Assembly (NCBI GenBank): GCA_903822435.1
Contig: CAIJPE010000127.1
Location: forward strand, 1 to 41,244
DNA length: 41,244 nucleotides
Reading direction: 5' to 3'
From: an uncultured beta proteobacterium
GTDB taxonomy: Bacteria > Pseudomonadota > Gammaproteobacteria > Burkholderiales > Burkholderiaceae_C
Position 1 is the stretch's first letter. Each line of letters starts with the position of its first letter. Under the pieces are notes generated by a model. That model worked only from the letters and a program-made list of their open reading frames with translations. It ran no database searches and was not told the origin of the DNA. Below, piece after piece: positions 1 to 8,648 of the stretch. Position numbers and translations under genes: made by a program.

Positions 1-2
1 CG

Positions 3-815
3 GCACCGAATGCCCCGACCTTCACCCTGGCCTCGACAACGGGCCTGACGGTGAACTGGACGGCGGTCACCGGCGCCACCAGCTACCAGGTCTATGTGGC
101 CGGCGTGGCCACCGGCAGCCCGATGACGACGACGAACGCTGCACTGACGGGTCTGACCGCCGGAACGAGCTACGCCGTGACGGTGGCCGCAATCAGTGCG
201 GGCGGCACGGGCGCACCGTCGACAGCCGCGACAGCCTGGACGCTACCGAACGCGCCGGCTCTTCCCACCATCTCGAACGTGGCTGCCACCACGCTGACGG
301 TGGACTGGGGGACGGCGGTGCCAGGTGCGACCGGCTACACGCTGCAGTACTCGACCAACGGGGGTACCACCTGGGCCAATGTCGGCACGGGCACCGGCGG
401 TGTGCGGACGCCGGCAAGTTCGCTGGCGGCCACATCGACCTCGGCAGTCATCAGCGGCCTGACGGGCAACACGAGCTACAGCTTCCAGCTGCGGGCAAGC
501 GACGCAGCCGGCGCGGGTGCCTACTCACCTGCGAGTGCTGTGCAGTTGACGCTGCCCAGCACCCCCACGGGTGTGAGCGCAGCCAGCGGTACAAATGGCG
601 GCACGATCTCCGGCGGCCTGAGGTGGACGGCTCCGGCCGGCGGTGCAACCAGCTACCTGGTGACCTGGACAGGGCCGTCGTCGGGCTCTGCCACGGCCAC
701 CTCGAGCCAGCAGCTGACCTTCACCACGGCCGGGACGTACTCGATGACCGTGACGGCTGTCAATGCGTCGGGCAGCAGCGCGCCGAGTGCAGCGGTCAAC
801 GTGACCGTGCAGTGA
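3..815 (+). CDS. Secreted protein with fibronectin type III domains (3' part only)
   Basis: The reading frame is open from the first complete codon at base 3 and ends in TGA at 813-815, so only the C-terminal 270 residues are present. Three consecutive FN3-type domains are visible, at roughly residues 1-85, 86-180 and 185-270. Each has the late-strand pattern of a Leu/Thr turn followed by SY.V.V.A, and they are joined by short Pro-rich linkers. The composition is rich in Thr, Ser, Ala and Gly with almost no charge, as in extracellular beta-sandwich proteins. The next genes are an FKBP isomerase, a cytochrome c and a copper chaperone, so I infer that this is the tail of a large MofA/OmpB-like multicopper oxidase exported by the downstream secretion genes. 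No copper-binding motif lies within the window. It could instead be an unrelated FN3 adhesin. The FN3 call is firm; the oxidase identity is a contextual inference. Confidence 0.8.
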   Translation, partial: APNAPTFTLASTTGLTVNWTAVTGATSYQVYVAGVATGSPMTTTNAALTGLTAGTSYAVTVAAISAGGTGAPSTAATAWTLPNAPALPTISNVAATTLTVDWGTAVPGATGYTLQYSTNGGTTWANVGTGTGGVRTPASSLAATSTSAVISGLTGNTSYSFQLRASDAAGAGAYSPASAVQLTLPSTPTGVSAASGTNGGTISGGLRWTAPAGGATSYLVTWTGPSSGSATATSSQQLTFTTAGTYSMTVTAVNASGSSAPSAAVNVTVQ

Positions 816-850
816 GGACCACAGGGCGGGCACTCGCCTGCCCTGGCGGA

Positions 851-882
851 AACGGGAACCTGGCCACGGCCAGGTTCCCGTT
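851..882 (+). terminator. Perfect inverted repeat, candidate terminator after the FN3 gene
   Basis: A perfect 15-base inverted repeat (arms 851-865 and 868-882, two bases between them) lies 35 bases after the FN3 stop codon. It can form a very stable GC-rich hairpin. No T-run follows, so this may be an attenuator or an mRNA 3'-end stabiliser that lets some transcription continue into the FKBP gene, rather than a full intrinsic terminator. Confidence 0.6.
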
Positions 883-1023
883 GAAGCTCCCAGCCCCTGG
901 CCCTTCAGCAGTCAATGTGCTTTGGACAGCACTCAAAATGGCTTCAACTGCCACAAATTGCCGCCTGCGCCAGCACGCCTTCGTTCAGCCTCGCGGCAGG
1001 CGGCGCCTGCGTTGAGAGAACCC

Positions 1024-1737
1024 ATGAAACTGATAAGGACCCTGGTCGGATTGGTCAGCTACACGGCGCTGCTCGGCCTACCTGCTGTCGCCCAGGACAT
1101 CACCAGCCGGCCGACGCTTGACAAGGACAAGGTGAGTTACGCCATCGGCCTGGACGTCGCCCGCAACTTCCGCAAGAACGCTATCGACTTCGACCCTGAT
1201 CTCGTCCTGAAGGGCCTGCGTGATGGCCTGTCGGGCGCGCGACCCATGCTCAAGGAAAAAGAGCTGCGCCTGATCCTCAACGAATTCCAGACCACCGTGC
1301 GCCAACGCATGTCGCTGAACCAGCGCCTGCTGTCCACCGAAAACCGGCAGAAGGCGATCACCTTCCTGGACGCCAATCGCAGCAAGCCCGGCGTGCAGCT
1401 GCTGCTCGGCGGCATCCAGTACCAGGTGCTGCAGGCCGGCGCGGGGTCACGGGCAGGGGACCTTGACTCGGTGCAGGTGAACTACCGCGGCACGCTGCTG
1501 GACGGCAGCGAGTTCGACGGGACCGAACCGGGCAAGCCCGGGACGCTGGTCCTGGTGAATGCCATCAACGGCCTGAAGACGGCGCTCAAGGCCATGCCCG
1601 AGGGCGCGCGCTGGCAGGTCTGGATACCGCCGCAACTCGGCTACGGCGAACGTGGCGTGGGTACGGACGTCGGCCCCAACGAACTGTTGACCTATGAAAT
1701 CGAACTTGTCCGGGTCGTGCCCGGACCGGGCCGGTGA
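1024..1737 (+). CDS. mofB: Periplasmic FKBP-type peptidyl-prolyl isomerase (MofB-like)
   Basis: This 237-residue protein has a Sec signal peptide (about residues 1-23, ending AVAQ). A Mip/FkpA-like helical dimerisation region follows (about 35-125; the VSYAIGLD start is typical) and then an FKBP domain (about 130-233). FKBPs catalyse cis-trans isomerisation at prolines and act as folding chaperones; this one should work in the periplasm. Tyr154, Phe164-Asp165 and Tyr207 match the usual pocket, but the pocket Trp of the GW motif is Leu184, so catalysis may be weak. I chose the ATG at 1024 because it begins the signal peptide and follows a GAGAGAA-type ribosome site; the frame is open further upstream. 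The stop overlaps the next gene's GTG. In Leptothrix discophora an FKBP gene (mofB) follows mofA, which supports the symbol; sequence identity was not checked. Confidence 0.85.
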   Translation: MKLIRTLVGLVSYTALLGLPAVAQDITSRPTLDKDKVSYAIGLDVARNFRKNAIDFDPDLVLKGLRDGLSGARPMLKEKELRLILNEFQTTVRQRMSLNQRLLSTENRQKAITFLDANRSKPGVQLLLGGIQYQVLQAGAGSRAGDLDSVQVNYRGTLLDGSEFDGTEPGKPGTLVLVNAINGLKTALKAMPEGARWQVWIPPQLGYGERGVGTDVGPNELLTYEIELVRVVPGPGR

Positions 1738-3557
1738 GAACTTGGCCGCAGCCCGGCGGCTGGCGGTCTGCGTTCGTCATGGGCATGCTGCTGCTGGCTG
1801 CCGCGACGGCGGCGCACGCCGCGACGGACGACGGGGCCGCCCAGGCCGCTGCGGCCGAACGTGGGCGAAGGATCTATGTCGAAGGCCTGCTGCACGACGG
1901 CACGTCGCTGACGGCCAGGACGGAGCAAGGCACCGCCCTCAGCGGTGGTGCGGCGGCCTGCATCCAATGCCATCGCGCCAGCGGCATGGGCAGCGTGGAA
2001 GGCAATGTACGCATTCAACCCATCACCGGTCGCTATTTGTTCCCCGAGACCGGTGACCTGACCATGGCCAACATGGACGGCATCCGTGGCAAGACGCTCA
2101 ACCGCAGTCACGCGCCCTACGACGACGCGCTGCTGGAGCGCACCCTCTCCAAGGGCATCGACGCCAGCGGGCGCGGCCTGAACGCCCTCATGCCTCGCTA
2201 CGCCCTGTCAACGCGTGACATCGCCGACTTGCGCGCCTACCTGGCGGGCCTGTCGACGGCCTACTCGCCAGGGGCCAGCAAGGACACGATCCGCTTTGCG
2301 GTCGTGGTCACGCCCGACGTGGCCCCTGCGCGCCGGCAGGTGTTTCTGGACATGTTGCAGGCCGCTGTGGTGACCAAGAACAGCAGCACGCTGCCTCGCA
2401 AGCGCTACATGACGATGGCCGCGAACTTCGTGACGCAGACCGAGCGCCGCTGGGACGTGGCCGTCTGGTCCCTCGAGGGCCCGCCTTCGTCATGGGCCGC
2501 GCAGCTCGAAGCCAGGCACCGCGCCGCGCCCGTCTTCGCGCTGCTTTCGGGACTTGCGGAAGGGACCTGGGAACCGGTGCAGGACTTCGCCGCAAAAGAA
2601 CATTTGCCGATCTGGTTTCCCAGTCTGGCAGCCCCGCCCAAAGTCCCCGCCAACGGCGCTCTGTACTTTTCGCGCGGTGTCATGCTGGAAGCCGATGTGC
2701 TGGCCTCACACCTGTCACAAGGCAGCCAGGCTACGGAACGGGCGGTGGTCCAGATCTACGCGAACGACACCCCGGGGGCGCAAGCCGCCGAGCGTCTGAA
2801 GCAGTCCTGGCGCGGCGCGCCGGGGCGACTGCAGGACATCGTCGTGAACGCTGGCGATGAACAGGCGCTGCGCGCCGCGGTGGGCAAGGCGCCGACCGAT
2901 GCCGACCTCGTGCTGTGGCTGGGCGGTCCTGCGTTGAAGGCCCTGGATGGCCTGCAGCCATCGCCCAGACCAGAACGGCGCGTCTACCTGTCGCGAAGCC
3001 TGAACCCGACCACCGAGCCACTTTTTGAGCCCTTGCTGCCGTCCGTGCGCTGGGTCTATCCCTATGAGCTGCCGCGCTTGCGGCAAGCCAATCTGGCCTA
3101 CCTGCACAGCTGGTTGAAGTTGAAGAACATTCCGCTGGTGGACGAAGAGATGCAATCCGAGCTGTTCTTGTCGCTGAATCTGATGACGGATACCCTGCAG
3201 GACCTGATCGACAACCTGTACCGGGACTACTTGGTGGAACGCACCGAAGACATGCTGGGCAAACGCGAATCCAGCAAGGCCGAGCAAGAAAACCGTGACC
3301 GGCGTGCGCTGGGCCGGTTGGCGCGGGCCGCAGTGGATGGCGAACAGCGATCGGCCGCGGGCGTGATGGATGCACCGGACGCTCGCACCGCCCAGCGCCG
3401 AGCATTTGGCGTCCCGGAGAGCAGCGGGACCTCGGTCTACCCGCGGCTGGCCCTGGGCCCTGGTCAGCACTTCGCATCCAAGGGCGCGTACATCGTGCGG
3501 CGCGATCCCGGGACACCCGGGCTGCTGGCCGCCGACAGCGACTGGATCATCCCGTGA
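1734..3557 (+). CDS. mofC: c-type cytochrome fused to a periplasmic-binding-like domain (MofC-like)
   Basis: This protein has 607 residues from the GTG at 1734, which overlaps the preceding TGA; an ATG at 1779 would start directly at the hydrophobic signal peptide. The cytochrome part has one haem-attachment motif, CIQCH (Cys76, Cys79, His80), and a probable axial Met153 in the sequence LNALMPRYALS, as in class I cytochromes c. From about residue 180 to 490 the sequence resembles a periplasmic substrate-binding fold (alternating strands and helices, no transmembrane segments). A charged helical stretch (about 495-540) and a C-terminal segment with GPGQ...ASKGAYIV follow. It is expected to be a periplasmic electron carrier or sensor. 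Its place after an FKBP gene matches mofC of Leptothrix, which encodes a haem-binding protein. The binding-fold assignment is by pattern only and no ligand can be named. Confidence 0.75.
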   Translation: MRTWPQPGGWRSAFVMGMLLLAAATAAHAATDDGAAQAAAAERGRRIYVEGLLHDGTSLTARTEQGTALSGGAAACIQCHRASGMGSVEGNVRIQPITGRYLFPETGDLTMANMDGIRGKTLNRSHAPYDDALLERTLSKGIDASGRGLNALMPRYALSTRDIADLRAYLAGLSTAYSPGASKDTIRFAVVVTPDVAPARRQVFLDMLQAAVVTKNSSTLPRKRYMTMAANFVTQTERRWDVAVWSLEGPPSSWAAQLEARHRAAPVFALLSGLAEGTWEPVQDFAAKEHLPIWFPSLAAPPKVPANGALYFSRGVMLEADVLASHLSQGSQATERAVVQIYANDTPGAQAAERLKQSWRGAPGRLQDIVVNAGDEQALRAAVGKAPTDADLVLWLGGPALKALDGLQPSPRPERRVYLSRSLNPTTEPLFEPLLPSVRWVYPYELPRLRQANLAYLHSWLKLKNIPLVDEEMQSELFLSLNLMTDTLQDLIDNLYRDYLVERTEDMLGKRESSKAEQENRDRRALGRLARAAVDGEQRSAAGVMDAPDARTAQRRAFGVPESSGTSVYPRLALGPGQHFASKGAYIVRRDPGTPGLLAADSDWIIP

Positions 3558-3621
3558 TCTCTCGCGCCCATGGAAGACGCGGGATCAGCAAGTACCAAAC
3601 CATCGAGTTGAACCACACCCC

Positions 3622-4371
3622 ATGAAATCCCTTCGCTTCGTCAATGGCCTGGTGGCCATGGCTCTCGGCCTCGTTGGAAGCGGTGCTGGTGCACAGGCCA
3701 CACCAGCAGCTACGGCGGCGGCATCCTCGGCATCCTCGGCCAAGGCGCCCGGCGGCTTCGGCAACCGTCAACAGGCCATCAGCTACGCCATCGGCCTGGA
3801 CATGATCCGGAACTTCAGGTTGCAGGATGTCCCGGTCGACATCGACCTCCTGGTTCAGGGCATCCGCGATGCGGCCGTAGCCGGCCACCAGGCGGCCTTG
3901 TCGGACGAGGAAGCCCGGCTCTTGGTCGCGGAACTCGAGGGCCAGGTACGGAACAAGATGGCGGCGGCGCGTCGCGTGGCCGGCGAAGCGAACGCCCGCA
4001 AGTCCGAAGACTTCCTGAAGCAGCAGCGCGAGACACCGGGCATGAACACCACGCCTTCGGGCCTGATGTACCGAATCGTGAGGGCAGGCCAAGGGCCCTT
4101 GCCGAGCGAGTCGTCGGTGGTCAGCGTGAACTATGCCGGCCAACTGCCAGACGGGAAGACATTCGATTCCTCGCCGCCCGGCAAGCCCGCCCAGCTGAAG
4201 CTCTCGGCGCTGATCCCGGGCTGGCGAGAAGCGCTCAAGCTGATGCCGGCAGGGTCGAAATGGTACGTGGTCGTGCCGCCCAAATTGGCCTATGGCGACA
4301 GGGGTGCCGGCAACGTCATCGGCCCGAATCAAGCCCTGGTGTTCGACATCGAACTGCTTGCCATTCAGTAG
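3622..4371 (+). CDS. Second periplasmic FKBP-type peptidyl-prolyl isomerase
   Basis: This 249-residue protein has a signal peptide (about 1-25, ending GAGAQA), an Ala/Ser-rich spacer (26-45), a helical N-terminal region beginning ISYAIGLD (about 53-135) and an FKBP domain (about 140-249). Tyr171, Phe181-Asp182, the GW motif (Trp201) and Tyr224 are all present, so this paralogue keeps the normal pocket that the first FKBP has lost. It lies 64 bases after the cytochrome gene and 58 before the SCO gene, consistent with one transcript. The ATG at 3622 starts a clean signal peptide; the open frame upstream overlaps the cytochrome gene and is unlikely to be used. The two isomerases share domain order and motifs, which suggests duplication within the locus. 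The role is probably folding of the exported partner in the periplasm. Confidence 0.85.
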   Translation: MKSLRFVNGLVAMALGLVGSGAGAQATPAATAAASSASSAKAPGGFGNRQQAISYAIGLDMIRNFRLQDVPVDIDLLVQGIRDAAVAGHQAALSDEEARLLVAELEGQVRNKMAAARRVAGEANARKSEDFLKQQRETPGMNTTPSGLMYRIVRAGQGPLPSESSVVSVNYAGQLPDGKTFDSSPPGKPAQLKLSALIPGWREALKLMPAGSKWYVVVPPKLAYGDRGAGNVIGPNQALVFDIELLAIQ

Positions 4372-4429
4372 CCGGCGATGCGGCTTCGGCCGCCGCGCTG
4401 CGATTGCACTTGCCCCTTGGAGAATCATC

Positions 4430-5062
4430 ATGAAGCACTTCACATTGCACTTCAACATCCTGGCGGCCGCCACCGTGAGCCTGTGGGCAGCGACCGCACT
4501 GCCCGCACATGCCGAGGATGACCCGCACGCCCATCATCACCATCACGAGATGGCGATGACGGAACCCGGCGTCAAGGTCAGCACGGCCAGTTACCCGGTG
4601 GTTGCCGTGGCCCTGGTCAAGGCCGACGGCAAGCACACGGACCTGGCCCGGGAACTGAGCGACAAGCGCCCCGTGGTGCTCAATTTCATCTACACCACCT
4701 GCACGGCGATCTGCCCGGTGCAAACCCATACCCTGGCCGAGGCCCAGCGGCAACTGGGCGCGGATGCATCCAAGATCCACCTCATGTCCATTTCGATCGA
4801 CCCCGAGAACGACACGCCAGCCAAACTGCGCGAATACGCGCGGCAATATGGCGCGGGCACGAACTGGGACTTCTACACCGGTACCGCCGAGAGCAGCATC
4901 GCCGCGCAAAAGAGCTTCGAGGCCTTTCGGGGCGACAAGATGAACCACGAGGGCCTCACGCTGATGCGCGCCTCGCCGGGCAAGCCCTGGGTGCGATTGG
5001 ATGGGCTGGCCAAACCTGATCAAATCGTGGCCGAGTTCCGCAAGCTGTCCGCCGCGAACTGA
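4430..5062 (+). CDS. SCO1/SenC/PrrC-family copper chaperone
   Basis: The product is 210 residues with a signal peptide (about 1-28, ending AHA) and a thioredoxin-like SCO domain (about 55-208). The copper-binding CxxxC motif is Cys91-TAI-Cys95, and the distal ligand is His173 in NHEGLTL. SCO proteins deliver copper to, or reduce thiols at, CuA or other copper sites outside the cytoplasm. Straight after the signal peptide there is a His-rich segment (His33, His35-39 and nearby acidic residues) that could bind extra metal. No cytochrome oxidase genes are nearby; the neighbours are FKBPs, a cytochrome c and a secretion system, so the likely client is an exported copper enzyme. The ATG at 4430 follows a TTGGAGAAT ribosome site and begins the signal peptide. 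Confidence 0.9.
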   Translation: MKHFTLHFNILAAATVSLWAATALPAHAEDDPHAHHHHHEMAMTEPGVKVSTASYPVVAVALVKADGKHTDLARELSDKRPVVLNFIYTTCTAICPVQTHTLAEAQRQLGADASKIHLMSISIDPENDTPAKLREYARQYGAGTNWDFYTGTAESSIAAQKSFEAFRGDKMNHEGLTLMRASPGKPWVRLDGLAKPDQIVAEFRKLSAAN

Positions 5063-5181
5063 AGCCGGCTTTGGAGCGCGCTCAACCTGCCGCTTTTCAG
5101 CGAATAGCCCGTGAAAGGTGCCGTGACAATGTGACCGAGGTTGGCACCGGCCGCCTCGATGTGAGGTCGAGGAGCGAAGTC

Positions 5182-5664
5182 ATGACCAACCGGGGCCGGC
5201 CGGCAAAGGCCGCCAACCAGTGCCACCCAGCCAGCCGCAACAGCCTGGCGATGGCCCGCGGCTTCACGCTGCTTGAGCTGTTGGTCGTGATGGTCATCGT
5301 CGGGCTGCTCGCCAGTCTGGTCGCACCGCGCTATTTCGAGCAGATCGGCAAGTCCAACGCCAAGATCGCGCGCTCGCAGATCGTCGCGCTGGAAAAGGGC
5401 CTGGACCAGTACCGCCTGGACGTGGGGCACTTTCCCACGACCGAGCAGGGCCTGCAGGCCCTGAACGCCAAGCCTCAGGGCGAAGAAAAATGGGCGGGTC
5501 CGTATCTCAAGAAGGACGTCCCTCCGGACCCCTGGGGCAATGCCTTTCAGTTCAAGAGCCCTGGTGAACACGGTGAAGTGGACATCACGTCTCTAGGCAG
5601 CGATGGCAAGCCCGGCGGCACCGGCGATGCAGCGGACATCAATTCCTGGGATACGGGCAAGTAA
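5182..5664 (+). CDS. gspG: Major pseudopilin GspG (OxpG-like)
   Basis: This 160-residue protein has a prepilin signal: a 27-residue basic leader ending in Gly27, then FTLLELL, with the conserved Glu at mature position +5 and a single hydrophobic helix. GspG hallmarks follow: the TTEQGL turn, PPDPWGN, and the C-terminal ITSLGSDGKPGGTGDAADI loop that binds calcium in GspG proteins. It should be processed by a prepilin peptidase not encoded in this window and assembled into the pseudopilus that pushes substrate through the secretin. The ATG at 5182 has a good GAGGAG site; an ATG at 5251 gives a shorter leader of three residues. It begins the secretion cluster 119 bases after the SCO gene and 18 bases before gspF. 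By context it is comparable to OxpG of Geobacter. Confidence 0.92.
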   Translation: MTNRGRPAKAANQCHPASRNSLAMARGFTLLELLVVMVIVGLLASLVAPRYFEQIGKSNAKIARSQIVALEKGLDQYRLDVGHFPTTEQGLQALNAKPQGEEKWAGPYLKKDVPPDPWGNAFQFKSPGEHGEVDITSLGSDGKPGGTGDAADINSWDTGK

Positions 5665-5682
5665 GGTCACCGAGCACTGCCA

Positions 5683-6894
5683 ATGCCTGTACTTTTCGAT
5701 GTCATCGTGCGCGCGCCCTCAGGTCACGTCACCGCCCACCGTCGCTTGGCAGCCGACGTGGCCGAAGCATCGTCCTGGGCCCGCGGCCGCGGGTGGCAGG
5801 TGATGCGTTGCGAACCGGTTGCACGCGAGGCGAGACCTGCGAAGACGGTGAGCGGCGGACGCTGGCGGAGACGCCGCTGGGACAGTACACGGTTCGCCCA
5901 GGAAGTTGCAGCCCTGACCAGCGGCGGGCTGAGCATTCTCGAAGCCGTGGAAACGCTGATGCGCCAGGAGGTCGTTGCGGCGCACCGTGCCCGGCTCCAG
6001 GCCGTGATCAAGGCCATCACCGAGGGCAGCCCTTTCTCGGCAGCACTCCATCAGGCAGGAGGCTTCCCTGCGCTGCTCGTCGCCACTGTGATCGCCAGTG
6101 AACAGAGCGGCGATTTATCCACCTCGTTGGATCGTTATGCGGCACACCAGGTTCAAGTCCTGGCGGTACGCGACCGCGTCGTCGGTGCTTTGATCTACCC
6201 CGCCCTGCTGTTGGTCGTGGGCTCGGGCGTCGTGTTTTTCCTGCTGGGTGTGGTGGTTCCACGGTTCGCTGTGCTGATCGAGAGCACGCGGGCCGAATTG
6301 CCTTGGTCCTCGCAACTGCTGATGGGCTGGGGCCGTCTGTTCGCCAGCCACTACCAGGCCTTCTTCAGTGTCCTGGGCCTGTTGCTGCTGGCCGCGGCCT
6401 TCAAGTGGCGGCAATTGCGCGCCTCTGGCTTTCGCCAGGCCTGGATCGAACGCCTGCCCTTCGTCGGCGTCCTGGCACGCCAGTTCCGCCAAGCCCAGTT
6501 CTACCGCACGGTGGCCATGCTGCTGAAGGGCGGCATCGCAGCACCCCGGGCCTTGACGCTGGGCACCAGTCTTCTCGGTGAAATCGACAGTCGCCAACTG
6601 GCGGTGGCCATTGGCCAGATTCAGGCCGGGCAGGAACTGGGGCTCGCTCTGGGACGGGCTGGGCTGGCGGACGAGATCGCCACCAGCATGCTGGGCGTCG
6701 CGCAGAAGACGGGTTCCCTGTCTGACGCCTTCGAGCGAATCGCCACTTTCTACGAGCGCAATCTCCAGCGTTCCATTGAAGTCGTCAGCCGACTGTTCGA
6801 ACCCCTGCTGATGATCTTCATCGGCTTGGTCATCGGAATGATCGTGGTGCTGATGTACATGCCGATCTTTGACCTGGCATCGAGCCTGCAATGA
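5683..6894 (+). CDS. gspF: Type II secretion inner-membrane platform protein GspF
   Basis: With 403 residues this is the normal length for GspF/PilC. Two cytoplasmic T2SSF domains (about 70-190 and 270-390) alternate with three hydrophobic segments (about 165-190, 215-240 and 375-400). The FAQEVAALTSGGLSILEAVE segment and IASEQSGDLSTSLDRYA are typical of the first domain, and GVAQKTGSLSDAFERIATFYE of the second. GspF sits at the base of the pseudopilus and couples the GspE ATPase to pilin addition. Its stop overlaps the gspE ATG by four bases, so the two are probably co-translated. The start at ATG 5683 gives the standard N-terminus. Confidence 0.93.
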   Translation: MPVLFDVIVRAPSGHVTAHRRLAADVAEASSWARGRGWQVMRCEPVAREARPAKTVSGGRWRRRRWDSTRFAQEVAALTSGGLSILEAVETLMRQEVVAAHRARLQAVIKAITEGSPFSAALHQAGGFPALLVATVIASEQSGDLSTSLDRYAAHQVQVLAVRDRVVGALIYPALLLVVGSGVVFFLLGVVVPRFAVLIESTRAELPWSSQLLMGWGRLFASHYQAFFSVLGLLLLAAAFKWRQLRASGFRQAWIERLPFVGVLARQFRQAQFYRTVAMLLKGGIAAPRALTLGTSLLGEIDSRQLAVAIGQIQAGQELGLALGRAGLADEIATSMLGVAQKTGSLSDAFERIATFYERNLQRSIEVVSRLFEPLLMIFIGLVIGMIVVLMYMPIFDLASSLQ

Positions 6895-8648
6895 GCCCTC
6901 CGGCGTCGTCAAACCGTCCATCGATGCTGAGCGCAGCTGCTTCGGCCAATCCTGTAACGGCTGGCCCTGCCCGTCCCTTGACGAGCGTTGAGGTCCGCGC
7001 GGCCATCAAGGCATCCGATCCGCCAGACCGGCTGGCCTGGCTGGCACAGAGCCTGGGCTGGGAGATCGAGGCCTTTACGCCGGAGGCCGCCAGGCACTTC
7101 CGCATCAGGCACGTGCCCATCGGGAACTTGCGACAGTCGCAAGTGAAATTCGACATCGTCGGCTTCCCCGATTGCCAGCGCCGGCGCTGTGCGGTGGTCC
7201 ATTTGCCGGGAGAGTCCGGTCCTACGCCCGTCCTGGTGGATCCGACCGACACGTCCACGCTCGCCTGGCTGCAGTCCTGCCTGGAACGGGCCGGATACAC
7301 CGATGCCGAACCGGCGCTGGCCTCAGCCGCGGACTTGCACGCCTTCCTGACGCTGGCCGAGAAGGGCTTGCGGGCCATGGACGGCGTGACTGTCGATCAG
7401 CAGAACGGCGTGCCGGGCGAGGCCCGGGGTGCGCTGTCGCTGTCGATCTCCGATATCGATGCCTCCGAGAGCCCGGTCGTGCGCCTCGTGGACTCCACGC
7501 TGTTCGACGCCCTGCGCTCCGGTGCCAGCGACATCCACCTCGAGACCCATCCTTTGGGCATGGTCATCAAGTACCGCGTCGACGGCGTGCTTGAACTGGT
7601 CAAGCGCGTCAACAGCCTGGACATTGCGCACCAGGCCATATCACGCATCAAGGTCGTCTCCGAACTCGACATTTCCGAGCGGCGCATCCCGCAGGACGGC
7701 CGCTTCAAGGTGTTCAGCGAGGGCCGCGAAATCGACTTCCGCGTGTCCATCATGCCGAATCTGGTCGGGGAGGATGCGGTGCTGCGGGTTCTGGACCGCA
7801 AACACCTGACGGGCCAGTTCCGTGCCCTGACCCTGGACACGCTCAGCTTCGATCAGTCCGTGATCAACTTCGTCCGGCGGATCTCGCGCCAACCTTACGG
7901 TTTGCTGCTGGTCACCGGCCCGACCGGCAGCGGCAAGACCACCACGCTGTACGCCGCCCTCTCGGAAATCAACACCGGGCTGGACAAGATCGTCACCATC
8001 GAAGACCCGATCGAATACCAGTTGCCGGATGTGCTGCAGATTCCGGTCAACGAGAAGAAGGGTTTGACCTTTGCGGTGGGCCTGCGCTCGATCCTGCGCC
8101 ACGACCCTGACAAGATCATGGTCGGCGAAATCAGAGACGGCGAGACCGCGCAGATTGCCGTGCAGGCCGCGTTGACGGGTCACCAGGTCTTCACCACGAT
8201 CCACGCAAACAATGTCTTCGACGTCATCGGCCGCTTCTCCAACATGGGGATCGACAGCTACAGCCTGGTTGCAGCGCTCAACGGCATCGTCGCACAGCGG
8301 CTGCTGCGTCTGACTTGCCGACAGTGCAGTGCAGAGGACACGCCCGATCCCGACCTGCTCTTGGCCTCCGGGCTCAGGCCCGCACCCGGACAAGCGACTC
8401 GGTACCGTCGAGGACTCGGCTGTGCCGCATGCCGCGGCAGCGGATACCGCGGCCGCCGGGCCATCGCCGAGACCCTCACCATCGATGACGGGTTGCGCGA
8501 CATGCTGCTGCAGCGCGCCTCGGTATCCCAAATCAAGGCTGCCGCGCGAGCGGGCGGCTTCCTCAGCCTGCGCGACGCCGCCATAGCGCTCGTCTACGCC
8601 GGCGAAACCACCTTGGATGAGATCAACCGTGTCACGCCTGTGGAGTGA
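6891..8648 (+). CDS. gspE: Type II secretion assembly ATPase GspE
   Basis: This 585-residue protein is a PilT/GspE-family secretion ATPase. The N-terminal region (about 30-180) is a GspE N1/N2-like domain. The catalytic part has Walker A GPTGSGKT (343-350), an Asp-box region with EDPIEYQ (371-377), a Walker B-like stretch ending VGEIRD (411-416) and the His box around HQVFTTIHANN (431-441). Near the C-terminus is a tetracysteine zinc site, Cys476/Cys479 and Cys511/Cys514, as in GspE, PilB and MshE. It powers pseudopilus assembly from the cytoplasm. The ATG overlaps the gspF stop by four bases. An unusual basic, Ser/Pro-rich start of about 30 residues precedes the domain. Confidence 0.93.
   Translation: MSPPASSNRPSMLSAAASANPVTAGPARPLTSVEVRAAIKASDPPDRLAWLAQSLGWEIEAFTPEAARHFRIRHVPIGNLRQSQVKFDIVGFPDCQRRRCAVVHLPGESGPTPVLVDPTDTSTLAWLQSCLERAGYTDAEPALASAADLHAFLTLAEKGLRAMDGVTVDQQNGVPGEARGALSLSISDIDASESPVVRLVDSTLFDALRSGASDIHLETHPLGMVIKYRVDGVLELVKRVNSLDIAHQAISRIKVVSELDISERRIPQDGRFKVFSEGREIDFRVSIMPNLVGEDAVLRVLDRKHLTGQFRALTLDTLSFDQSVINFVRRISRQPYGLLLVTGPTGSGKTTTLYAALSEINTGLDKIVTIEDPIEYQLPDVLQIPVNEKKGLTFAVGLRSILRHDPDKIMVGEIRDGETAQIAVQAALTGHQVFTTIHANNVFDVIGRFSNMGIDSYSLVAALNGIVAQRLLRLTCRQCSAEDTPDPDLLLASGLRPAPGQATRYRRGLGCAACRGSGYRGRRAIAETLTIDDGLRDMLLQRASVSQIKAAARAGGFLSLRDAAIALVYAGETTLDEINRVTPVE

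Noticed and set aside
922..1023. Upstream extension of the first FKBP from ATG 922
   Set aside because: It would add 34 residues before a complete signal peptide and has no ribosome site; ATG 1024 is much more likely.
5117..5148. Inverted repeat GGTGCC/GGCACC between the SCO gene and gspG as a terminator
   Set aside because: Arms are only six bases with a 20-base gap and no T-run. I do not consider it enough to split the transcript.
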